A stretch of DNA of 64,000 nt from Mercenaria mercenaria (lineage: Eukaryota; Mollusca; Bivalvia; Venerida; Veneridae), in assembly GCF_021730395.1 (NCBI RefSeq), contig NW_026463323.1, positions 1-64,000 of the forward strand, given 5' to 3'. Position numbers and translations under genes: made by a program. A model generated the notes under the pieces. It saw nothing but the letters and a program-made list of their open reading frames with translations, was not told where the DNA came from and did not search any database. The first letter of the stretch is position 1. Each line of letters begins with the position of its first letter. Shown here one piece after another: positions 1-11,872 of the stretch.

Positions 1-240
1 TAAAACACAGACTGAAATAAGACCACTGGCTATTCAGACATAAATGTCCCCTACCAAAAGGGTACTTAAGAAACAGGGTAAGCAACCAATCATAACCAGG
101 GAAATATTTTCAATTATTAAACCAAAAATGGACACAGACTGAAAAACTACAGAGACGGCATTATGCCATAGCTGGTGAATTATTCTGGAAAAATAACAAG
201 ACAATCTCATGGAATACATGGTGAATTATTCTGGACTTAC

Positions 241-3200
241 ATGAGTAGGCTGGGCTGTACAAATTGTTTCATTAGGCTGTTCATCAACAAGCAGTGGGTC
301 CTCAGTCTCTTCATTTTCAGCATATACCTCTACAGGAGGGACTTCCTCGGGAATATCCTCATAATCTAGCTCCTGAAAATCATCAATGTTATCATCACTA
401 TATCAATTATCATAATATATAACAAATTGTTTACAACAATCAATTTTGCCAATCTTAAAGGAAGTCTGAAGCTTTTACAATCACTTTTCATTTTGCATTA
501 GAAACGCACAGTGATTGAATGAAACCCTTGGTCTAATAAGTGTATATCAGCCTTAGGTGATCCAGGCAAAAATGAGAAGCCTGAAAATATATCTTCTGAA
601 ACCTGAAATGTTGTTTTCATGACAGTCATACAAGAAAATCCTGTCAATCAAAAGTCTGCACTATGGACCAGTCCTAAATAAAATCCTGTACATGGGTCAT
701 AACTCATAAGGCAACACAAGTTCCAATCCGTCATTCCCTTATTGTCAGTACAATCATTCAGAAGCCTCAAACAAATCTAATGTACATGTTTCCCTTACAA
801 CGTCTTCAATGACAGCATTTACCAGCTTTTGCAAGTACAGGTATTTATAATAAACTCATTTACTTGTCTCCAATTCAACTATACCTAGAACACAAAATTT
901 GCATCCTTAAAAATGTTTTAATAACAGTCTGTAGTCTGTTGTTATCAATGATCAATATTTACCTGACTGTTAGCTGTGTCATCAAATGCACAATTTTCAC
1001 TGGATATCCCTAAATCAACTCTTTCTACTATGTCATTCTGAGACCTAGAATATAAAGACATATCAGAATATATTTCAAGCAAGTACAAAAACAATCTGAA
1101 AAGAATTATTTGTAAATTATGAGAAAAACAAGTCAAAAGTGGTTACAAACATAACTGGTAGTAAAGAAATTCACTACAAAAGCACTCTGAAATTACAAAT
1201 TTTCATTCTGACTGCCTATTTTGAGCCTGCCTGCTTAGCTCAATAGGAAGAGCACAAGTCTACTGACAGCAGGGTCAGGAGTTTTATCCCTTGGGCAAGG
1301 CTTATGTTCTCTGTGACGATTTGATAGAAGACATAATGTTGGGATTTACAGACACAGAAACACAAATAAAGTCATTTGTGAATTTTCAAGAATTGACAGT
1401 GGACTGAGACCCAAGGTGTCCCTATAAGCATTGTTTTATGTATCAGTGTGTACAGGTACAACCACTGACCTAGAAGCCAGCTGGCTAGCTTCATCACATG
1501 AAGAATTCTACACTCACACTGAGTTCCGAACCCAAATAAGGGAGGGACAAGGAGAAGTGAGTGATTCAAAGTCTGTTACAGTATCCAGTCTGCAATGCAG
1601 GCTTCTTAATTCTGACAAAGGGCTTATGCAGTTTGAATCTAGCACTAAACATACTTAAAATACCAGTGGTTAACTAGAAGTATCTTAGATGGAAATTGGA
1701 ATCATTATGAGGTTTTGGCTGAAATTAAATTTTGTTTGTGTATGTTGTGTCATGCGAAGTCATCTCCTTTTTAAAAGTTGAATATTCATGTTAATGTACT
1801 TACTCAACAGAGTAATTGTGGCTTTTGTCATCCTCATCAATGTTCAGTAGAGCATCCTCATCTATGTCTGGATCATCAAATTGCTTAAAAAATCAGAAAC
1901 AAAAAATTTATCATTGTTTTTCTAAACATACGTGAAATGTAAGCGCCCCATGAACAGTCGTCAGATTTTGAAGGGTATGTATTTTTCAGTCTCAACAAAT
2001 GAAGTTTCATCCAATGAATCATTAATTTTAATATATGTTAAAATGAAAAACTTTCCCCATTTATTAATTAGAAACAAAAGGATTTACTGGCACCAGTGTA
2101 CAAGAGAAAAAGAATATTCCTGTCTTCTTCAAAATGAGGCTTAAAAGGTATAATTAGTCTTTAATTGTAATCCTGATCAATAGGCTGATACAGGCATATA
2201 AGACAAAATAGGCTATATTTAATAGTTAATATGGTTAATATGACTCGCAACATTGTTATAATTTATTTTTAAACTTTTTAAAAGATGACTGGAAAAACTA
2301 AATACCATTTTAGATGAAAATGCACTAACACTAGAGCCATCTCCCAGCAGATCCTCATCACTGAAAAAGAAAAACAGCATATCAAGCATGGTAGCTAATA
2401 GAAATTAACAAGAATTGTCCCTAAGACAGGACGCTTGAGTATTCTGTTTGGAGTTTAGAGTATAATTCAGCAACCTGGTAAAATTTATAAATAATTCTCT
2501 AAGACTTTGTTCCTCATGGTCTGCTTTACAATTGGGCTGTAATTGTTTTTTACATGTATTGGATATATACTGAGTTTGACTGCACGTAAAATTGCAAAAA
2601 AAAATCATTTTGGCCAAAGAAAAATATGAAAACAAGAGGGCCAAGATGGCCCTAGGTCGCTCACCTGAGAAACACACCATAACAGTGTAAACATGTTTGA
2701 CCTAATGATTTCATGGAAAAAAATATTCTGACCAATTATTAAAATTGGAGCAAAAAATCTTGAGTATAAATAAGTATTTTCTTTGATTTGACCTAGTGAC
2801 CTAGTTTTTGAACCCAGACTACCCATATTCGAACTTGACCTAGATTTCATCAAGCCAACCATTCTGACCAAATTTTATGAAATCCAGTGTAAAATGCAGT
2901 CCCTACTGCACACACACGGTTTTTCCTTGATTTGACTTAGTGACCTAGTTTGTAAACCCAGATGACCCATATTCGAACTTGACCTAGATTTCATCAAGGC
3001 TATCATTCTGACAAAATTTCATGAAGATCAGTTCAAAAATATAGCCTCTATCGCATACACAAGATTTTTCTTTGATTTAACCTAGTGACCTACTTTTTGA
3101 CCCAGATGATCCATAATTGAACTGACCTAGATTACATCATGGCAATCATTCTGACCAAATTTCATGAAGATTAATTGAAAAATACAGCCTCTATCGCATA

Positions 3201-6200
3201 CAGAAGGGTTTTCTTTGATTTGACCTAGTGACCTACATTTTGAGTCCAATGACCCATAATCAAACTCAACATAGATTTTATCAAGGAAATCATTTTGAGG
3301 AAATTTCATGAATATCAATTGAAAAATACAGCCTCTAGGCCATACCAAAGTGATTAATAGTTCTTCGGAAAATTTTCCAAAAAAATGGGAGCGGGCGAGC
3401 GAAATTTTTTTTTTTTTTTTTTTTTTCTCAATTTTGATTTTTTTCAGAGGCGGGTAGCTTTTACATGGAGCGAGCGGGTATTTTTTTTTTTTTTTTTGCA
3501 ATTATGACTATACATGAAGTTAACATTTCTTTAAGAATAACACATAACTTAAACATTTACAGTGTGACTAAGACAGTAGATAGCTTTTCTGTATGTTTTA
3601 AAGACTACATGAATGGTTTTGCAAATAAATTCTTGCTAAAACTCACTGAATCACTTTGTTTTTATTTTGTATTTATAATTACTGAGGGATGAGTGTCTTA
3701 TTTTTAATTTTGATTGTTCTACATTAATCTGAAGGCGTGCCCATTTAACGGCAGAGGATGAGGAATATTTAAGACAAAACAGGCACCCAAGTGGAATAAC
3801 ATATCTTCTGAAACCCAGTTAGATGGCTTCGACACATGAGCAACTTTGTGCCCCTAGTGAAACTCCAAACGGTAGAGGTGAGGGGAAAGTAATAAATCAC
3901 TTGACCAATGAGACCAAACGGAGTTGGGCACACAAATGCTTCAACATTGCTCGAATCCATTGGAATAATTTCTTAACAGATAAGGTTAATAGCTTAAGTT
4001 TTTGTGGTAGAGGTTCATTTCAGTCAAAAATGATAACAGACGGACAAAAAATGATCCCAATATGGCCACTCTTTAAAAGTGTTATTTGTTGTGCTTTGAC
4101 TGACCAAGAAATTTTGAGTTGGGAAGGTCTGTTTTTTCAGATTCTTTCTTTCAATCAATTCATAGCCAATTAATATACAAACAGGGAAAATTGGGGTTAC
4201 AATACAACAGAAATTATTTTTTATATCTACACAACTTATTTGAAAAGCTAAACATTTTTTAAAAATGAATATATGCATTTTGATAGAATATCTGACTGCC
4301 GTACTAAAGAAGTTACGTTCAAAACGATTTGGGCCTGAGACAATTAATGTGATGGATCAGTCAGGATCTGTGAACAAACTTTTTTTTCAAGAAAGCACTG
4401 GCTTTGGCTCTAGATCTAAAATATTTAACTAAACAACTGATAACAAATGGTTTGAAAACTTTATCTGAACAATATTTCTATGTTTAATCCAAATATTTTC
4501 AATTTGAATCCGCGTGGCCCTGCACGTCTTACAAGTTGGGCTTTGTTCTTTTCAGAATACAGGCTGATTCGGACCATGGCTGTTTCGGACCAAATTAACT
4601 TGGCTTATTCGGCCCAAATTGTTTAAGTTTTCCTGACACTAATGTCATGAGTAAATAAAATTTATGAGTATTAAGTATAATGTCTGATGCAAAGAATAAT
4701 TAAAGTCCTTATTTAAATGCATAAATGATGCATTTTAGTTTGTCAAAACTTCTTACCTGCTTGTATGTGTATATTTTATGACCTTACTTCAAGTTAAACC
4801 TCTATATAAGCTATAAGGCTTAAAATAAAATTAAGTTTGTTTGACCTTTACCGACCGACCCGAAAAAATTGCCCCGACTCAAATAATTTTATTGCATTCC
4901 AGAGAAAAAAAAATTTTTTATTTTCATAACAGTGACAGTATTACGGCATTTGACAGGCGAGTGGTGGGAAATTTGATTATCTGTGAAAATATATTATGAA
5001 CTGACTTAATTGTTGATTTCAAAATGTCTTTAATCAGAGATCGTTTTGAAATGCATTTGTTCGAAGTGAGAAAATCTCAGTTTCCGAATTTCAAGAATTT
5101 GACACGAACGTAAATGTTTTGAAATATGACAAGCTAGATAGTTTTAATATTTTAATTTTGTAATGCCAGAACAAAGAGGTATAAAAATCTTATACTTCTT
5201 TTGCCAGGACAGTGGCATAATAAATGTCTGATGTCGGGGAAACCCAATCTTGTTTCTGTTCTTAGTAACATGACCAATACGTGCAAGTAGCTTAAAGCTA
5301 AAAAATCATCACTTTTGCTTGCATACTGCCATAACCGTTGTAAAAACCTTCTAAAACTCATAAAAAGCTATTGAATTAAGCATCAAACACTTGTTGAAAA
5401 TAAGCTGTAATTCAGTAGTGTGTTTAGATGCCAAATATTTTCCCGACTATATCGTTTTGTACTTTTAAGCGCAGATGTAGTGAAAACATTTTTGATATAT
5501 ATAAAGAAAAAGTATAGACATGAAAGATACTACTTTGCCTTATGTGCAAATTAAGTCTGTGCCCATATTGTGTGTGCATGAATAGGGCTAGGGGTTTATT
5601 ACAAGCATACATTTAACAGAGCATCTTCCAAGATTATCTACAAGCAATAGGTATTAATAAATAGACTTCAATTTTTATTATTACTGAGACAACAAACATT
5701 AAAAAAAAACTAAAATATAATAAAATTATTTACCTACCTACCTACCTACCCACTGTAAAAATACTGGGTCGGTAAAGGTCAAACAAACTTAATTTTAATT
5801 TAGGCCTAATCAACATTATTTTCTGAAAACTGCTGAACCTTTCAACATTTATGGTCATTACTGACTGGTAAATAAAAGTTTGTGGTCTGAATCAGCCAAA
5901 ATATATGGTCATTATCTACTTTTATTCAAAGTATGTGGTCCGAATCAGCAAAAATATTTGGTCCGAATCAGCCATGGTCCGAATCAGCCTGTTTCCTCTT
6001 TTCACTGTATAATTTGAACAATCGTAGAACGTGCCTACTTCATCACCTACCGGCACATCGAAGGCCATGTGTGGCACTAGCACAGACACTCCAGATTTAA
6101 AACAAGAGCTGTCCGTAAGACAGCCAAGCTCGACTATTCGAAATATTGTCCCAGAAGCGGGAAAATATTACCCAAAAAGGTTAAATATCAAAAGAGTTTT

Positions 6201-9200
6201 AAGTTCAAAAGGGGGAATAATTTGACCAAAATGCATATCAGTTATGGGACTTGCTGCTATCAACTAGTTTTATAACCCCGAAGGCACATGTGAAGTTTCA
6301 ATTCAATATCTGCATTAGTTTTGGAGATAGAAACTTGCATGTAAAACTTTAACCAGAATTTTCAAAGCCCAAAAGGGGGCATAATTTGCCCAAAATACAT
6401 GCCAGAGTTATGGGACTTGATCCAGTGAGGTTAGTAATTGATCTAGAAAAAGAAAAAATAAGTTTCAAATCTATATGCCTTTTAGTAATAGCTGTATGTA
6501 CTTGCACGCAAAACTTTAACCAGAATTTGCTAAGTCCAAAAGGGGACATAATTTGGCCAAAATGAAGGTCAGAGTTATGGGACTTGCTGCTATCAACTAG
6601 TTTTATAACCCCGAAGACACATGTGAAGTTTCAAATCAATATCTGCATTAGTTTTGGAGATAATAACTTGCATGTAAAACTTAAACCAAAATTTTCTAAG
6701 TCTAAAAGGTGGCATAATTTGCTCAAAAAACATGTCAGAGTTATGGGACTTGACCCAGTGAGGTTGGTAATTGATCTAGAAAAAGAAAAAATAAGTTTCA
6801 AGTCTATATGCCTTTTAGAAATAGCTGTATGTACTTGCACGCAAAACTTTAAGAAGAATTTTCTAAGTCCAAAAGGGGGCATAATTTGGCCAAAATGAAG
6901 GTCAGAGTTATGGGACTTGCTGCTATCAACTAGATTTATAACCCCGAAGACACATGTTAAGTTTCAAATCAATATCTGCATTAGTTTTGGAGATAGTAAC
7001 TTGCATGTAAAACTTTAACCAAAATTTTCTAAGTCTAAAAGGGGGCATAATTTGCTCAAAATACATGTCAGAGTTATGGGTCTTGACCCAGTGAGGTTGG
7101 TAATTGATCTAGAAAAAGAAAAAATAAGTTTCAAATCTATATGCCTTTTAGAAATAGCTGTATGTACTTGCACGCAAAACTTTAACCAGAATTTTCTAAG
7201 TCCAAAAGGGGACATAATTTGGCCAAAATGAAAGTCAGAGTTATGGGACTTACTGCTATCAACTAGTTTTATAACCCCGAAGACACATGTGAAGTTTCAA
7301 ATCAATATCTGCATTAGTTTTGGAGATAATAACTTGCATGTAAAACTTTAACCAAAATTTTCTAAGTCCAAAAAGGGGCATAATTTGCTCAAAATACATG
7401 TTAGAGTTATGGGTCTTGACCCAGTGAGGTTGGTAATTGATCTAGAAATAGAAAAAATAAGTTTCAAATCTATATGCCTTTTAGAAATAGCTGTATGTAC
7501 TTGCAAGCAAAACTTTAACCAGAATTTTCTAAGTCCAAAAGGGGGCATAATTTGGCCAAAATGAAAGTCAGAGTTATGGGACTTGCTATTATCAACTAGT
7601 TTTATAACCCCGAAGACACATGTGAAGTTTCAAATCAATATCTGCATTAGTTTTGGAGATAATAACTTGCATGTAAAACTTTAACCAAAATTTTCTAAGT
7701 CCAAAAAGGGGCATAATTTGCTCAAAATACATGTCAGAGTTATGGGACTTGACCCAGAGAGGTTGGTAATTGACCTAGAAAAAGAAAAAATAAGTTTCAA
7801 AGCTATATGCCTTTAATTGATGGCTGTATGTACTTGCATGCAAAAACTTAACCAAGGTGTGACGCCGACGCCGACGCCGACGCCGACGCCAGGGTGAGTA
7901 GAATAGCTAGACTATTCTTCGAATAGTCGAGCTAACAAATGATGAACAACACCATAATTCCTGACTTTTTGAGTTTGTGTCATCAGCTACATGTTACCAT
8001 TACGAACGTATGGATTCCGATCAATATCACTTTGACGCATTAAAACAGCGATAAAACCTGTTTACCGTTATCATTCCGGACCGCGTAATCAGAAAAAAAA
8101 AATTTTTTTTCGGCGATTTTTATGTACGTGCGGGCGGGTGAATTTTTTTTTCTTTTTCTCGGGAATGAAATCATTGATGCGGTAGTTCCGACGAACGACA
8201 AATCAATTTGGTATGGCCCTATCGCATACGTAAGATTTTTCTTTAATTTGACCTAGTGACCTTGTTTTTGACCTCAGATGACCTTAATTCAAACTCGACC
8301 TAGATTTCATCAAGGCAATCATTCTGACTTAATTTCAGGAAGATCAATTGAAAAATATAGCCTCTATCGCATACACAAAGTTTTTCTTGGATTTGACCTA
8401 GTGACCTACTTTTTGACCCGAGATGACCCATATTCAAACTTGACCTATATTTCATCAATGCAATCGTTCTGACCAAATGTCATGAAGATCAATTGAAAAA
8501 TACAGCCTCTATTGCATACACAAGGTTTTTCTTTGATTTGACCTAGTGACCTAGTATTTGACCCCAGATGACCCATTTTCGAATTCGGCCTAGATTTCAT
8601 CAAAGCAATCATTCTGACCAAAATTCATGAAGATCAATTGAAAAATACAGCCTCTATCGCATACACAAGGTTTTTCTTTGATTTGACCTAGTGACCTACT
8701 TTTTGACCAGACCCTTTTTCGAACTCGGCCTAGATTTCATCAAGGTTATCATTCTGACCAATATTCATGAAGATTAATTGAAAAATACAGCCTCTATCAC
8801 GTACACAAGGTTTTTCTTCAATTTGACCTAGTGACCTAGTTTTTGACCCGAGATGACCTATTTTCGAAGTCGGCCTAGATTTCATCAAGGTTATCATTCT
8901 GACCAATATTCATGAACATTAATTGAAAAATACAGCCTCTATCGCATACACAAGGTTTTTCTTTGATTTGACCTAGTGACCTAGTTTTTGACTAGAGATG
9001 ACCCATTTTCGAACTCGGCCTAGATTTCATCAAGGTTATCATTCTGACCAATATTCATGAAGATTAATTGAAAAATACAGCCTCTATCGCATACACAAAG
9101 TTTTTCTTTGATTGGACCTAGTTTTTGACCCCAGTTGACCCATTTCCGAACTCGGCCTAGCTTTCATCAAGATAATCATTCTGACCAAATTTCATGAAGA

Positions 9201-11493
9201 ACAGTTGAAAAATACAGCCTCCACACAAGCTAAATGTTGACAGACAGACAGACGACAGACGCCGGACATCGAGCGATGAGAATAACTCACCTGAGCATTG
9301 CTCAGGTGAGCTAAAAAGGCAAAATATAGGCAGTGAAATGCACATCCTATTACTTTCATATGTTCACATAGATATTTAGAACATAATTATGACAAAATTA
9401 TTGACTTTATTATTACCACTTAGTCATCTTGTATTTTTATGAAAATTTTCTTGTAAAATTTTGAGTGTAAAAGGCCGCCACTGTGGCGCTGTCTTAATCG
9501 ACCATGCAGATATTGGAAAAGCAGTGGCTACAATTTCGGTACCGTAATCCTAGCCTCCGATTCTAGGATTACAGAAGTTCCATATTCCTAGTCAACCCTT
9601 TGCGGATAGGCTAGGATTACGGAAGTATTTTAGGACATGCATAAATGATACGTTGTAAACTTACTTATAAATTTCACTTAAAATAGCGGTTTTTTTCAAG
9701 GCCTTTTTATTATTTCGTGTTATCGATCAGCCATTTTGGGTTAGTATAATCTTAAACGATACATTAATGGTGGCGCGGAAATATTATAGAAATATGAGGG
9801 TCAAAGTTTATATACTTTAAATTTTATGAGTTGTTTATACTAAATTTATTTATTATCATTTTTTTTAAATTGGCAGACAAACACAGAATTATATTCTTAA
9901 TAATAGCTCAAAAGGATTTTCAAAAATACACAATATTATTTGATTTTGCCTGTCACTTTAGATTTCAGCGCGTATAGAAATTAGAATCGGGCGAATTCAA
10001 TATCCATATACGTTTTTTAATTTCGTTTTTGCTATTTTAAGTGAAATAAGTAAGTTTACAACATCATTTATGCACATCTTAACATACATTTGATAACTCT
10101 TAAATACTTCCGTAATCCTAGTCTATCCTCAAAGGGTTTTCTAGACTGATACGGAACTTACAGGAGGCTAGGATTACGGTACCGTAATCTTAGCCACTGC
10201 CTATTGGAAAACAATGATCTCCAGATGTTTGAGAACATAAAGCAGCCACCACAAACCCACTGCGCATTTGACAATTATTTTACGCATCTGGGGAATTGGG
10301 GAATCGCAGTTTGAATATAGAATCTACTGGCATCGGCCCTTTCCAAAAGGCAGTGACTAGAGAACCGGAATCGGTTCCCTAGACAGCGAACTTATTCATC
10401 CGGAACCGGTTCTCTAGCAAAAGTATTGTGCATAGGCTAGGGAACCGGAATTTTATTTCTATGTATAAAGCCGCCGAAATTCGCTTTGTTTCTTTTGGTA
10501 AGTATCGTGCATGTTATTATATTAATTAATTTTACTAATTTCAGCAAAGCATGCTCTTGCATTTGTCTACGTTTACTGTGTCTCCAGAAGTGTACTCGCT
10601 GCATACTGTCCGCCATATTGGAATGATATAAACTATCGTAATACGAACTAATGCAGAAATCGGGGAAAGCCGAAATAAACTTGAACGTCAAATTAAAAGG
10701 CAAAATACAATGAAAGAAGCAATTAAAACAAATTAAGTAATTTCTGTATTTCTGTTGATTAGTATTGATCACATGTTCTTTTCTTTTTCAATCTGCTAAT
10801 TATTTGCAAACTTAAGTTCAATAAAAAACTGATGTACGTGAAATGCCGAGGTGTTAAAGTGATCAACTAATCTGCCGGAAGATTTAATGGCAATTAAACT
10901 ATTTTGTACATCTGAAAGCATCTAAATTTAATGACGCATATACAAAACAACTGTACAATTTTACATTTTAATAATTTAAACATCGTACATGTTTAAAGCA
11001 AATAACATTTAAAACTGGCAAAGTAGTTTTCACGCATTTTGGGCATTCGTACTAGTTTATATCATTCAAATATGGCGTACACAATATGCAGCGAGTACAA
11101 TTTGAAGACACAATAAACACAGATAAATGCAAGGACATGGTAAAAAGAATAATTAAGACAATGATATACATGATACTTACCAAAAAAAAAACAAAAAAAA
11201 AAAGAATTCTGACAGCTTTTTGCATAGAAATAAAATTCCGGTTCCCTAGCCTATGCACAGTATATTTGCTGGAGAACTGGTTCAGAGCGAATAAGTTCAA
11301 TGTCTAGGGCACCGATTCCGGTTCCCTAGCCACTGCCTTTCCAAAAAGTATGCAAAGTTAATATGCAGAAATACGCATTTCCGAGAATCCTGCACCTGGC
11401 AAGACAACTGAACTATTGAGACAGATGTTGCTTTAGTGTTAAGTGATTGTTTTACCTTTCCCAAGAAGCTTCAGTTGGCCTTTTCTTTGACAT
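241..11493 (-). CDS. N-terminal five exons of an acidic nuclear-type protein, possibly RBM33-like (partial, continues past the left edge)
   Basis: Read on the minus strand, five exons join in frame with GT-AG borders: 11493-11456 (ATG), 2360-2306, 1883-1804, 1044-963 and 372-241. They encode 129 residues starting MSKKRPTEASWESDEDLLG and ending at a donor at 240, so the gene continues off the window. The chain is low-complexity and very rich in D and E, with runs such as DDPDIDEDALLNIDEDD and ELDYEDIPEEVPPVEVY. No folded domain, signal peptide or membrane segment is visible. The WESDEDLLGD stretch followed by a second acidic block resembles, from memory, the acidic N-terminus of RBM33, an RNA-binding nuclear protein whose RRM lies at the far C-terminus, outside this window. 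The exon chain is well supported by matching phases (2, 0, 2, 0, 0). The name is tentative. The first intron (about 9.1 kb) is filled with nested transposons. The start codon faces FAM221A across 379 bp. Confidence 0.6.
1224..1350 (+). repeat. tRNA-derived SINE, truncated
   Basis: GCTTAGCTCAATAGGAAGAG looks like a degenerate A box. It is followed by a B-box-like stretch and then the TATGTTCTCTGTGACGATTT segment that follows the tRNA head in a common bivalve SINE. It lies in an intron of the left gene. The reverse copy at 45165-45425 carries the body and tail of the same family. Confidence 0.55.
3770..3940 (-). repeat. tRNA-derived SINE relic, reverse orientation
   Basis: Read on the minus strand, a degenerate tRNA-like head (TTTGGTCTCATTGGTCAAGT) is followed by a B-box-like stretch and AGTTTCACTAGGGGCACAAA. 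The order matches the other tRNA-derived copies at 28640-28805 and 46964-47260. It lies inside the transposon at 3338-8218. Confidence 0.45.
4555..5995. mobile_element. TIR element with repeated GCTGATTCGGACCA motifs
   Basis: The left end GAATACAGGCTGATTCGGAC and the reversed right end GAAACAGGCTGATTCGGACC form inverted repeats that continue through CATGGCTG. The GCTGATTCGGACCA-type motif is repeated two or three times at each end. Flanks TTCTTTTCA (4546-4554) and CTCTTTTCA (5996-6004) match at 8 of 9 bases, a target duplication of the hAT or Mutator size class. No transposase frame is seen. A different TIR element sits inside at about 4813-5810. Confidence 0.7.
4813..5810. mobile_element. 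TIR element of the GGGTAGG/ACCGACC family, nested inside the previous one
   Basis: The left end ATAAGGCTTAAAATAAAATT continues to AGTTTGTTTGACCTTTACCG. The reversed right end starts ATTAGGCCTAAATTAAAATT and continues identically, giving about 44 bp of inverted repeat with few mismatches. Next to the right terminus is a run of CTAC units (5731-5749). Related ends occur at 14212-14559 and 29757-29862. No protein is encoded. Confidence 0.65.
6102..7935 (+). mobile_element. Pearl/Helinoto-like element with 333-bp core repeats
   Basis: The left end ACAAGAGCTGTCCGTAAGAC includes a small hairpin (GCTGTC/GACAGC). Five or so tandem units of about 333 bp follow; the landmark TATCAACTAGTTTTATAACC recurs near 6257, 6591, 6924, 7257 and 7590. 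The array ends in a (GACGCC)n tract at 7860-7890. It closes with a perfect hairpin GACTATTC-TTC-GAATAGTC and then GAGCTAA, ending at 7935. The short open frames across this array are in repeat units and are not genes. It lies within the transposon at 3338-8218. Confidence 0.8.
9521..10201. mobile_element. Fold-back (Mutator-like) element with a 10-bp target duplication
   Basis: The left end GCAGTGGCTACAATTTCGGT and the reversed right end CAGTGGCTAAGATTACGGTA start inverted repeats of about 170 bp, both passing through GGTACCGTAATCCTAGCCTC. TATTGGAAAA stands directly on both sides (9511-9520 and 10202-10211). Long terminal inverted repeats with a 9-10-bp duplication fit Mutator-like elements. 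There is no coding capacity. It lies in intron 1 of the left gene. Confidence 0.75.
10349..11337. mobile_element. Fold-back (Mutator-like) element with a 9-bp target duplication
   Basis: The left end is GGCAGTGACTAGAGAACCGG and the reversed right end is GGCAGTGGCTAGGGAACCGG. The arms stay similar for about 290 bp; for example GCTAGGGAACCGGAATTTTA is found in both. Perfect duplications TTTCCAAAA lie at 10340-10348 and 11338-11346. The arms hold GAACCGG/CCGGTTC mini-palindromes. No transposase is seen. Its right end is about 110 bp from the splice donor of exon 1 of the left gene. Confidence 0.8.
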
Positions 11494-11872
11494 TGTGCAT
11501 CCAACAGTGTCTAAACAGAACACCAGGTGATTGAAATAAAGATATTACGTGTCATAATATTTAAGTATGTTTTTACAAAAGATATTTCTTCGTGCGTCTC
11601 AAATATGGAAAGGATTATTTTCAATCAATACCAGAACAACTTGAAAATACACAAAATAAACTATTTTCCAATGTTGTAAACTCATGTACATAAACTTCCG
11701 CTTGTTTGCAATAAATATTTAGGCGGTATTCCATTGGTCAATATTTTGGATCTGGGATTTGAAACGCTTGTTTCTATCAAACGCTTGATCATTGTTTACA
11801 AATGGCCGACAAGTGAATATTTCAACTGTTTTTCAACACCATTTTCTCAATCGTATTTCTTCGATTCTGACC
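11494..11872. promoter_or_regulatory. Probable bidirectional promoter between the left gene and FAM221A
   Basis: The two start codons point away from each other, at 11493 (minus) and 11873 (plus), leaving 379 bp for both 5' UTRs and both promoters. No convincing TATA box at a standard distance stands out for either gene. The interval carries no recognisable repeat, unlike the sequence on both sides. Shared regulation is inferred from the geometry alone. Confidence 0.45.

Larger units (their letters stand above)
3338..8218. mobile_element. TIR DNA transposon (Harbinger-like by TSD) inserted in the pearl-like element
   Basis: The ends are GGCCATACCAAAGTGATT and, read in reverse, GGCCATACCAAATTGATT. 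Similarity extends about 32 bp to a shared TCGGAA. The element is flanked by the trinucleotide CTA at 3335-3337 and 8219-8221, and removing it with one CTA restores the host repeat CCTCTATCGCATA. A 3-bp target duplication with a GGCC-type terminus fits PIF/Harbinger elements. No transposase reading frame is visible. About 3.3 kb of its 4.9 kb are later insertions (4555-5995, 6102-7935) and it also holds a reverse SINE near 3770. Poly-T tracts near 3404-3426 and 3481-3498 lie inside the left end. Confidence 0.75.
2631..9314 (+). mobile_element. Pearl/Helinoto-like (Helitron-type) element, split by a 4.9-kb transposon
   Basis: The left end ACAAGAGGGCCAAGATGGCC opens the element. Tandem units of about 145 bp follow, each carrying GACCTAGTGACCTAG, a CTAGATTTCATCAAGG-like block and ATTGAAAAATACAGCCTCTA. 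After the last unit comes a short GACAGACAGAC tract, then a hairpin (CTCACCTGAGC, loop ATT, GCTCAGGTGAG) running into CTAA at 9311-9314. Pearl elements of bivalves have this layout, and Helitrons end in a hairpin followed by CTRR. About four to five units lie at 2650-3337 and seven at 8219-9230. The two halves join cleanly once the inserted element at 3338-8218 is removed. No Rep/helicase gene is present, so this is a non-autonomous copy. Confidence 0.75.

Noticed and set aside
3127-3501. 124-codon minus-strand frame with long Lys runs
   Set aside because: It spans the junction of the pearl-like repeats and poly-T tracts of the inserted transposon, and it has no domain.
6349-7548. Several open frames of 66-104 codons on both strands
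   Set aside because: They repeat with the 333-bp unit of the pearl-like array and shift with it. They are products of the repeat, not genes.
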